From Gemmatimonadaceae bacterium (lineage in GTDB: Bacteria; Gemmatimonadota; Gemmatimonadetes; Gemmatimonadales; Gemmatimonadaceae), in NCBI GenBank assembly GCA_019689955.1, contig JADGGM010000106.1, positions 1-8,180 on the forward strand: a stretch of 8,180 nt of DNA, read 5' to 3'. Positions 1 to 4,948 of the stretch are shown here, piece after piece. Position numbers and translations under genes: made by a program. The notes under the pieces are model-generated. The model did not search any database and was not told the DNA's origin. It was given only the letters and a program-made list of their open reading frames with translations. Numbering within the stretch: the first letter of the stretch is position 1; every line of letters starts with the position of its first letter.

Positions 1-2
1 CG

Positions 3-338
3 GCGCCACCCCCCCCCGCGCCCACCCGTGCGGGGCGGCGCAAACGCGACGCCGCGCGCGGCGCGATCGTGGTGGGAGATGCCACGAACGGGAAGCGCAC
101 GATCGCCGTGGAGCTCCCGGAGGCGCACCAGGTGGAGATCATGGGCGACTTCACCGACTGGATCCCCGTCGCGCTCACGCGCGATGCCGCGGGGCGGTGG
201 AGCACCACCCTCGCCATCCCGCCCGGCGCACACCGGATGAACGTGCGCGTGGATGGCGGCGCGTGGCGCGTTCCTCCGGGGCTCACCCCCGTGAACGACG
301 ACTTCAACGGGCTCACCGGGCTGCTCATCGTCCGCTAG
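3..338 (+). CDS. 3' part of a CBM48/AMPK-type glycogen-binding-domain protein (5' end missing)
   Basis: The frame is open from the window edge to TAG at 336-338, giving 111 visible residues, so the start lies outside the window. GTG at 69 is an internal codon that could serve as a start, but the frame continues upstream as an Ala/Pro/Arg-rich linker (residues 1-22) and no good ribosome binding site is seen. Residues 31-111 resemble the isoamylase-early-set/AMPK-beta carbohydrate-binding fold: a GDFTDW segment with Trp53, a GRW at 64-66, an Asp84-Gly85 turn and Trp88 in GGAW, then strands ending in GLLIV. In this family the paired tryptophans stack on alpha-glucan chains. No catalytic domain is visible, so the protein probably binds glycan or scaffolds something through this C-terminal module. 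Similar proteins in GC-rich soil bacteria carry a membrane or low-complexity N-terminus; that part cannot be judged here. The C run at 9-17 may be unreliable sequence. Confidence 0.8.
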   Translation, partial: APPPPAPTRAGRRKRDAARGAIVVGDATNGKRTIAVELPEAHQVEIMGDFTDWIPVALTRDAAGRWSTTLAIPPGAHRMNVRVDGGAWRVPPGLTPVNDDFNGLTGLLIVR

Positions 339-362
339 CAGGAGCACGCCGCGCCGATTGGG

Positions 363-387
363 GGGCGCTGTAACATTCTGTGCGCCC
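363..387. repeat. Inverted repeat GGGCGC-N13-GCGCCC next to the promoter
   Basis: GGGCGC at 363-368 is the exact reverse complement of GCGCCC at 382-387, with a 13-nt AT-richer loop between. It lies 24 nt after the stop of the CBM48 gene and directly abuts the -35 hexamer at 388. It could be a weak terminator hairpin for the upstream gene, although there is only CTT and no U-run after it, or an operator flanking the promoter. A 6-bp GC arm can arise by chance in DNA this rich in GC. Confidence 0.35.
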
Positions 388-416
388 TTGCTTCGGTGTT
401 TGTTCGGCACTACTAT
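388..416 (+). promoter_or_regulatory. Sigma-70-type promoter for the sigma factor/S24 unit
   Basis: TTGCTT at 388-393 (four of six matches to TTGACA) is followed after exactly 17 bp by TACTAT at 411-416 (five of six matches to TATAAT). It sits in a locally AT-richer island between two GC-rich genes. Transcription would begin around 422-424, leaving an untranslated leader of about 100 nt before the preferred GTG at 526. If the promoter is real, the longest possible frame of the downstream gene (TTG at 358) cannot be the true start. Confidence 0.65.
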
Positions 417-525
417 CGTCTCCCCTCCCTTGTCCAGTTGCCGTGTCATCTGGGAAAGGGCCAGACCGGAGCGTGTGAGTGGAGGAGCGGTGCGTCGAGC
501 CGAGCAGCGACGGAGCGAGCGCGGG

Positions 526-1245
526 GTGCCGGATGAGGAGCACCCGCGGCCGGACGATCGGTACGCCGGGTTGGGAGAGCGAGAGCTGGTCATGGCCATG
601 CGACGCGACGAAGAAGGCGCGTTCGTCGAGTTCGTCGCACGTTTTCACCCGCTTCTGCTTCGGCAGGCGCAGCTCGCGCGAGTGGCGCCCGAGGACCGTG
701 ACGCGCTCGTGGTGGAGGTGTTGGGCGACATGGCGGAGCGACTGACGTATCCCGGCGCGCGCGTGCCGCGGTCGATCGCGGCGTACCTCGTGACGTGCGT
801 GCGGCATCGCGCGATGAACCGGCATCGCGACGTCGCGCGCCGGCAGCGGTTGGGGGACGCGGCGCTGACGGAGCTCGACACGCACCACGAGCGCACGGTG
901 CTCGATCTCTGCTCGGAGGCATCGTTGCGCGCGAGTCGCGGTGCCTCGTGGGAGCCGCCCACCGTTCGCCCCGCGCTCACTCGGCTGGCCGCCGCGCTCG
1001 ACGCATCGCTGAACGAGGAGGAGCGCCGGATCATCGCCTGGTTGGGGCAGCACGTGACCCATCGGCAGATGGCGGAGTGGCTGGGGATCGGCGTGGCGGC
1101 GATGGCCAAGCGCGTCGCCCGGCTGCGCCGGCGGCTGCGCGCCGCGGCGGTGGCGTACGTGGCCGCGTGCGAGGGGGCGGAACGCGGTGAGCTCACCCGC
1201 TTTCTGGAGCGCGCCACGCCCGAAGAGGGGGGAGAGGACCAATGA
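526..1245 (+). CDS. ECF-like RNA polymerase sigma-70 family sigma factor
   Basis: A 239-residue protein with the two-domain plan of ECF sigma factors. Residues about 31-107 fit region 2: an EGAFVEFVARFHPLL helix, an APEDRDALVVEVLGDM core-binding helix and an AYLVTCVRHRAMNRHRDVARR helix at the position of the -10-recognition helix. A linker of about 40 residues follows. Residues about 150-212 fit region 4, with a helix-turn-helix THRQMAEWLGIGVAAMAKRV at 178-197 and an Arg-rich end. It would direct core polymerase to its own promoter set. No anti-sigma factor with a membrane segment lies next to it. The start is uncertain: GTG at 526 has GGAG at 512-515, and GC-rich third codon positions begin here. 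GTG at 475 is the main alternative (256 aa), but the codons from 475 to 525 are poor in GC at the third position. ATG at 592 would remove the conserved GERELVMAM helix. The stop overlaps the next start by ATGA, so it is co-translated with the S24 gene. Confidence 0.8.
   Translation: MPDEEHPRPDDRYAGLGERELVMAMRRDEEGAFVEFVARFHPLLLRQAQLARVAPEDRDALVVEVLGDMAERLTYPGARVPRSIAAYLVTCVRHRAMNRHRDVARRQRLGDAALTELDTHHERTVLDLCSEASLRASRGASWEPPTVRPALTRLAAALDASLNEEERRIIAWLGQHVTHRQMAEWLGIGVAAMAKRVARLRRRLRAAAVAYVAACEGAERGELTRFLERATPEEGGEDQ
1227..1238 (+). promoter_or_regulatory. Strong ribosome binding site for the S24 gene, inside the sigma gene
   Basis: GGGGGGAGAGGA lies in the last codons of the sigma factor, and its purine core ends 3-7 nt before ATG at 1242. 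Together with the ATGA overlap this supports the chosen start and efficient re-initiation by ribosomes finishing the sigma factor. Confidence 0.65.
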
Positions 1246-1880
1246 AGACGACGTCGAGCGAAGGGGGCGGAGGGGCGAGGCAATGGCCCGCGGAGCGCGT
1301 CGTCGCGGTCGCGCGCGAGATCCGCGCGCGCGTGGCCGCCGCGCGCCTCCCCGTCGGATGCGTAGATCACCCGCCCGAGGAGCGGCGGGCACCGACGGTG
1401 GGGCTGCTCTCGCAGGTGATCGACAGCGCGTCGGCCGCCGGAAACGCTCCGCTCCTCGACCTCGCCGCCGCGGCCGGGGCGGGGCGCGAGCTGTGGGACG
1501 CGGAGTGCGAGAGCTGGATCGAGCTGCCGCGCTCTCCCGAGCTCCCGCGTGGCCGCTACGTCGCGCTGCGGATCTCCGGGGAGAGCATGGCGCCGCTCAT
1601 GCATTCGGGGGACGTGGTCCTCGTCCGGCTCGGGCCGCGCCTCGTGCGCGACAGCGTCATCGTCGCCCGCCGTCCCGACGACGGGTACGTCGTCAAGCGC
1701 GTCGGCGCCGTGCGTCGCACGGCGATCGAGCTCCGTTCGCTCAACCCCGAGTTCGCGCCGGTCATCATCCCGCGCAGCGAGTCGCTGGTGGTCGGCACCG
1801 TGGTGCTGCGGTGGGAGGGGAGCCGGCGGCGGGCTACCGTTGCGCGCCGGCGGCCCGCTTCCCCCCCACGCCCAGCGTGA
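1242..1880 (+). CDS. LexA/S24-like serine peptidase with a non-canonical N-terminus
   Basis: The protein has 212 residues. The C-terminal half (about 105-192) is a LexA/UmuD/phage-repressor S24 domain: ALRISGESMAPLMHSGDVVLV places the nucleophile at Ser115, and DDGYVVKRV places the general-base lysine at Lys152. The 37-residue Ser-Lys spacing equals that of E. coli LexA (Ser119, Lys156). An Ala80-Gly81 pair lies at the LexA distance before the serine (LexA Ala84-Gly85), so self-cleavage is geometrically possible; cleavage itself is inference. The first 75 residues contain an Arg/Ala-rich helix (about 16-36) and no obvious helix-turn-helix, so DNA binding is not shown. There is no transmembrane segment, which argues against signal peptidase I (S26). 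The tail after about 193 is Arg/Pro-rich and overlaps the opposite-strand gene by 47 bp. Translational coupling to the sigma factor suggests a shared regulatory role, for example as a cleavable regulator or partner of that sigma factor. Confidence 0.75.
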   Translation: MKTTSSEGGGGARQWPAERVVAVAREIRARVAAARLPVGCVDHPPEERRAPTVGLLSQVIDSASAAGNAPLLDLAAAAGAGRELWDAECESWIELPRSPELPRGRYVALRISGESMAPLMHSGDVVLVRLGPRLVRDSVIVARRPDDGYVVKRVGAVRRTAIELRSLNPEFAPVIIPRSESLVVGTVVLRWEGSRRRATVARRRPASPPRPA

Positions 1881-2388
1881 GGTCGAGGAGCTTGCGCGCC
1901 GGCTGCGGCCCCACCGTGAGATAGAGCTGCACGCTCCCGATCACCACCGGCGTGCGCACGCGCACGCGCAGCAGGCGGCGCTCCGTGGCCGGCGTGAGCG
2001 TGGGGAAGAAGCTCAGCGTGCAGTGCGGAGAGAAGCTGAAGCGCGCGCGCTCGAACTGGAGCCCGCTCGTCGCGATCCGCTCGTGCAGCGTGCGCAGCGG
2101 CCCGTGCGGGTCGAGCGGAAGCACGATGATCTCCGTCTGCATGAAGCGCATCGGCGGGCCAAAGTGCACCGTGATCGGCGGCGTCGAGCGCGCGATGGGC
2201 TCCAGGAGCGCCTCGAGCCGCTCGATCGGAGTGTCCTCCGGGATCGGTCCCACCCCTGAGGAGCCGGCCAGGGTGACGTGCGGTGTGGTCCCGCTCGCCA
2301 GCTTCGGATCGGCCCACCGCTGAATGGCCCGCACCTCCTCCAAGGCGTCGCCGGTAAGCTCTGCCACGACGAAGATTCCGCGCTTCAT
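1834..2388 (-). CDS. 2H-superfamily 2'-5' RNA ligase / cyclic phosphodiesterase-like protein
   Basis: A protein of 184 residues. It carries the two signature tetrapeptides of the 2H phosphoesterase fold, H37-V-T-L40 and H122-C-T-L125, 85 residues apart, each at the end of a beta strand as in bacterial 2'-5' RNA ligase family proteins. Members of this fold hydrolyse 2',3'-cyclic phosphates or join or cleave 2'-5' linkages in RNA; the exact substrate cannot be told from sequence. The start is set at ATG 2388 (MKRGIFVVAEL, the natural first strand). An open frame continues upstream to 2550 but is Arg/Cys-rich and unlike the family. No clear Shine-Dalgarno is present. A TAGTTT hexamer at 2401-2396 lies so close to the ATG that a leaderless transcript is conceivable, though the -35 region is poor. 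The gene is convergent with the S24 gene (47-bp tail overlap) and divergent from the GT2 gene. Confidence 0.85.
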   Translation of the reverse strand: MKRGIFVVAELTGDALEEVRAIQRWADPKLASGTTPHVTLAGSSGVGPIPEDTPIERLEALLEPIARSTPPITVHFGPPMRFMQTEIIVLPLDPHGPLRTLHERIATSGLQFERARFSFSPHCTLSFFPTLTPATERRLLRVRVRTPVVIGSVQLYLTVGPQPARKLLDLTLGVGGKRAAGAQR

Positions 2389-2437
2389 GCGAGCAAAACT
2401 ACAGAGCGCGCACCGGCCACGCGAGCCGCGCATGGGC

Positions 2438-2510
2438 GGCGCGATGCACGCGCCACGACCGCGCCACGAGCGCGCCGCGCGTGCATGGCGCGCGACGTGC
2501 ACGGTGCACG
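2438..2510. repeat. Cluster of TGCACG/CGTGCA hexamers with a GGCGCG hairpin
   Basis: GGCGCG (2438-2443) and CGCGCC (2449-2454) form a perfect 6-bp stem around ATGCA. TGCACG occurs at 2445-2450, 2498-2503 and 2505-2510, and its complement CGTGCA at 2480-2485 and 2496-2501. Two GTGCAC palindromes sit side by side at 2497-2502 and 2504-2509, one base apart. The arrangement could be a cluster of operator half-sites between divergent genes. High GC makes some of this expected by chance. Confidence 0.35.
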
Positions 2511-2592
2511 CACCGGGAGGCCGCCAGGTGCCGACCAGCCGCCGCGGCACTGCGCCGCGCGACGCCGCGGCTCGCGTCGCCTGACGCCTTTG

Positions 2593-2640
2593 TCACCGGA
2601 CGGCATACCGATTGCCTCGGTCGTGCGAGCCTTTCGGTGA
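2593..2640. repeat. Nested inverted repeats upstream of the GT2 gene
   Basis: An outer pair TCACCG (2593-2598) and CGGTGA (2635-2640) encloses an inner pair ACCGA (2607-2611), TTGCC, TCGGT (2617-2621). The two dyads have nearly the same centre (about 2614-2617). The element lies in the more AT-rich stretch where a promoter or leader of the GT2 gene would be expected, so it could be an operator or an RNA hairpin. The arms are short. Confidence 0.3.
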
Positions 2641-2707
2641 ATGCCGCATCGGGCGTCGGCGCACAGGTGCGCGAGGGAACGCCCGCACCTCTGCCCGAGT
2701 GTGAGCC

Positions 2708-2797
2708 GTGTCACAATCCTCAACCACGACCACGTTGACCACGCAGACGGTGCCGGACGCGGCGCGCTCCATCGACCGCGCGCACACGCCGGCCTGA
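2708..2797 (+). other. 29-codon frame before GT2: leader peptide or frameshifted N-terminus
   Basis: GTG at 2708 opens just after an in-frame TGA (2702-2704) and runs 29 codons to TGA at 2795-2797, five bases before the GT2 ATG at 2803. The peptide begins MSQSSTTTTLTTQTVPDAA and is a polar Ser/Thr-rich sequence. About 26 of its 29 codons end in G or C, better than the GT2 frame over the same bases. Adding one base near 2793 would join it to the GT2 frame as a plausible cytoplasmic N-terminus ahead of the first membrane helix. It is therefore either a short upstream frame coupled to the GT2 start, or part of the GT2 gene displaced by a one-base deletion or an assembly error. The ribosome binding site is weak. 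Confidence 0.45.
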
Positions 2798-2802
2798 CCC
2801 TC

Positions 2803-4317
2803 ATGTTCGTCATCCTGCTCGCTTTCTACGTCGTCGCCCTCACCGTCCTGTCGCTGGTGAGCCTCAATCGCTACATACTCGTTTCCCTGCGCCGGGAGCA
2901 TGCGCACCGGCGGAACGAGACGCTGCCGCCGTTGAGCGACCACGACGCGCCGATGGTCACGATCCAGCTCCCGATCTACAACGAGTACTACGTCGCCGAG
3001 CGGCTCATCCGGTCCGCGTGCGAGGTCGACTACCCGCGCCACCTGCTCGAGGTGCAGGTGCTCGACGACTCCACGGACGAGACGCTCCAGCTGACGCGCA
3101 CGCTCGTGCAGCGCTACCGCGAGGAGGGGATCAACATCGTCCACCTCCATCGCAGCGACCGGACGGGGTACAAGGCCGGGGCGCTCGCGTACGGGTTGGA
3201 GCGCGCGCGCGGCGAGTTCGTCGCGGTGTTCGACGCGGACTTCGTGATCCCGCGCGATTTTCTGCGCCGCGCGCTCCCGCACTTCGCGGATCCGCGCATC
3301 GGGATCGTCCAGGGGCGGTGGACGTACCTCAACGAGGACTACTCCCCGCTCACCCACGCCACGGCGATCGGCCTCGACGCGGAGTTCGGGATCGAGCAGC
3401 CGGCGCGCGCGTGGGGGGGGCTCTTCCTCGGCTTCAACGGCACGGGCGCGGTGCTCCGCGCGAAGTGCATCCGCGACGCGGGCGGGTGGCACCACGACAC
3501 CATCACCGAGGACCTCGATCTCAGCTACCGCGCGCAGCTCGCCGGGTGGCGCATCGAGTACCTCTGCGACCTCACCTGCCCCTCCGAGCTCCCGGTGGAC
3601 GTGCACGGGCTCAAGGCGCAGCAGTTCCGCTGGACCAAGGGGACGCAGGAGACGGCCAAGAAGCTCCTCCCGCACCTCTGGCGCGCGAACATCTCACCGT
3701 GGCTCAAGCTCCAGGGGACGCTGCACCTGCTGGCGAACAGCACGTACCCGTTCCTCCTCCTGGTCGGGATCCTCAACCCGCTGGTGGTCTACGCGGCGCA
3801 CACGCACAACATCCGCCTCGCGTGGCCGGTGTCGGCGTATTTCCTGTTCTCGCTCTTCGGGACGTACTCGTACCACGGCGAGGCCGAGCGCGTGCTGCAC
3901 CGCGATTGGGTGCGGCGCATGTGGTACTTCCCGCTCTTCCTGGGGCAGGCGATCGGGCTGAGCGTCAACAACGCCAAGGCCGCGCTCGAGGCGTGGATCG
4001 GGAAGCGGAGCCCGTTCCTGCGAACGCCGAAGTACGACGTCACCTCGCGCGCGCAGCGCTGGCACCGGCTGCGGTATCGGAGCCGGTTCAGTTGGGTGGT
4101 CATCATCGAGCTGGTGCTCGGCGCGTACACCGTCGCGGCGATCGTGTACGCGATCGAGACGCGCGAGTACGGCGCGATCCCCTTCCTGGTGCTGTTCGCC
4201 TTCGGGTATCTCCTCGTCGGCGCGTATTCCGTCGGGCACCGCGTCGTGGCGCGCAGGGCGGCCCCGCCGGCGGAGGCCGCGGCGCTGGAGCAGCTCCCCT
4301 CGCGCCCGGCGGCCTGA
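2803..4317 (+). CDS. Processive GT2 glycosyltransferase, CESA/CslA-like polysaccharide synthase
   Basis: A 504-residue membrane enzyme. Residues 1-26 form one N-terminal membrane helix. Residues about 50-280 are a GT-A domain with the processive-synthase signatures: TIQLPIYNE (53-61), LDDSTD (87-92), YKAGAL (123-128), the DAD metal and sugar-nucleotide motif (144-146), the catalytic-base TED (235-237) and QQFRW (273-277). About five further membrane segments follow (around 301-332, 339-357, 373-395, 430-451, 458-478). This architecture fits the cellulose-synthase/glucomannan-synthase-like branch of GT2, which polymerises a beta-linked glycan from a nucleotide sugar on the cytosolic face and extrudes it. 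The sugar cannot be deduced. No PilZ domain is present. ATG 2803 is chosen because it starts exactly at the helix. ATG 2641 would add 54 His/Arg/Cys-rich residues unlike a real N-terminus, while the region just upstream suggests a displaced N-terminus. The lipoprotein gene starts 4 nt after the stop. Confidence 0.9.
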   Translation: MFVILLAFYVVALTVLSLVSLNRYILVSLRREHAHRRNETLPPLSDHDAPMVTIQLPIYNEYYVAERLIRSACEVDYPRHLLEVQVLDDSTDETLQLTRTLVQRYREEGINIVHLHRSDRTGYKAGALAYGLERARGEFVAVFDADFVIPRDFLRRALPHFADPRIGIVQGRWTYLNEDYSPLTHATAIGLDAEFGIEQPARAWGGLFLGFNGTGAVLRAKCIRDAGGWHHDTITEDLDLSYRAQLAGWRIEYLCDLTCPSELPVDVHGLKAQQFRWTKGTQETAKKLLPHLWRANISPWLKLQGTLHLLANSTYPFLLLVGILNPLVVYAAHTHNIRLAWPVSAYFLFSLFGTYSYHGEAERVLHRDWVRRMWYFPLFLGQAIGLSVNNAKAALEAWIGKRSPFLRTPKYDVTSRAQRWHRLRYRSRFSWVVIIELVLGAYTVAAIVYAIETREYGAIPFLVLFAFGYLLVGAYSVGHRVVARRAAPPAEAAALEQLPSRPAA

Positions 4318-4321
4318 CGCG

Positions 4322-4933
4322 ATGCGGCGCGCGTCCCTCGCCCTCACGCTCGCCGCGGTGATGCTCCTCGCCGCGTGCGGCACGGATGACACGCCGCCGG
4401 GGAGCGCCACCGATACGGCCGCTGCGGTCGTGGTGCCCGACACGCTCTCGCCGGGGTTCTCGCGTCTTGACCTGCTCCCCGCGGCGAGCGTATCGGACCC
4501 ATCGGTGCCGCCGCCCGGGAGCTTCTGGTTCCGCCTCGACGACGGCGCCCTCGAGTGGTACGTCCGCGCGCGGCAGCTCACGCCTGCGCGCGCGTACCGC
4601 GTCGAGCTGGCGACCGATGGCCAGGAGCGCTACGCGGTCGCCAGCCTGCGCGCGGATGCCTCCGGCGCGATCGCCGGGCACGGCGTGCTCACCGAGTTCG
4701 CGGACCAGGTCTGCGTCGGCGGGGAGGCGAACGCGCCGCGCGCGCTGGCGCAGGTGCAGGTCCTGCGCGTCGCGATCAAGACCGATGGCTCGTCGCCGAG
4801 CGCCTCGGGCACGTCGCCGCTCACCGCGCCGGGGAACCACCTCCCCTGTGCGGGGAACGGCGACAACCGCTGGGACTACGTCCTCTTCGGCCGGCACGAC
4901 GTGGCGCTCGCCGGGGACAGCGCCGCCCGCTGA
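4322..4933 (+). CDS. Small lipoprotein of an unrecognised family with LPCAGNGD signature
   Basis: A 203-residue protein. Residues 1-19 are a lipoprotein signal: an RR start, a hydrophobic core and the lipobox L16-A-A-C19, followed by a Thr/Asp/Pro-rich tether to about 64. The mature domain (about 66-192) is probably all-beta, judging from alternating hydrophobic residues and AYRVELATDG-type hairpins. It contains Cys131 in CVG and Cys176 in LPCAGNGD, likely a disulfide outside the cytoplasm, and ends with DYVLF. I do not recognise the domain. It is paralogous to the gene at 6477-7145: by eye about 50 identical residues over about 120, including both cysteines. It starts 4 nt after the GT2 stop without its own ribosome binding site, so it is probably translated by coupling with the synthase. 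A role in the same envelope glycan process, at the outer or inner membrane surface, is inferred from that. Confidence 0.8.
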   Translation: MRRASLALTLAAVMLLAACGTDDTPPGSATDTAAAVVVPDTLSPGFSRLDLLPAASVSDPSVPPPGSFWFRLDDGALEWYVRARQLTPARAYRVELATDGQERYAVASLRADASGAIAGHGVLTEFADQVCVGGEANAPRALAQVQVLRVAIKTDGSSPSASGTSPLTAPGNHLPCAGNGDNRWDYVLFGRHDVALAGDSAAR

Positions 4934-4948
4934 CGCGGCCGCGCGTCA
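4931..4948. terminator. Perfect hairpin spanning both stop codons of a convergent pair
   Basis: TGACGCG-GCCG-CGCGTCA is a perfect 7-bp stem with a 4-nt loop. Its first three bases are the TGA stop of the plus-strand lipoprotein gene, and its last three are the complement of the TGA stop of the minus-strand GT-C gene. It reads the same in both transcripts and fills the whole gap between the genes. No U-run follows on either side, so intrinsic termination would be weak; a processing or 3'-end-protecting role is equally possible. Confidence 0.5.

Larger units (their letters stand above)
2389..2707. other. Non-coding interval between the divergent 2H and GT2 genes
   Basis: About 320 bp with no frame that resembles a protein: the open frames here are Arg/Cys/His-rich shadows of high GC content. 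It must hold the upstream signals of the minus-strand 2H gene and of the plus-strand GT2/lipoprotein pair. It contains a 6-bp hairpin (2438-2454), a cluster of TGCACG/CGTGCA hexamers (2445-2510) and a nested dyad (2593-2640), listed separately. A TTGTCA hexamer at 2590-2595 could be a -35 element for the GT2 gene, but no convincing -10 lies at the right distance. I see no tRNA or recognisable riboswitch. Confidence 0.6.

Noticed and set aside
358..525. Extension of the sigma factor to TTG 358 or GTG 475
   Set aside because: 358 lies upstream of the promoter at 388-416. Codons between 475 and 525 lack the GC-rich third positions of the gene, and the GGAG before 475 is only 3 nt away. GTG 475 remains possible.
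325..1604. Long minus-strand open frames (up to 355 codons) opposite the sigma and S24 genes
   Set aside because: Arg/Pro/Ala/His-rich translations without domains. The plus strand carries recognisable sigma region 2/4 and S24 motifs, so these are GC-driven shadows.
1242..1880. Signal peptidase I (S26) as an alternative to S24
   Set aside because: There is no membrane helix before the serine, and the Ser-Lys spacing of 37 and the SM/VKR motifs match LexA-type S24.
2641..2802. GT2 start at ATG 2641
   Set aside because: It adds 54 His/Arg/Cys-rich residues unlike any synthase N-terminus, and the codon signal over 2708-2797 favours a different frame.
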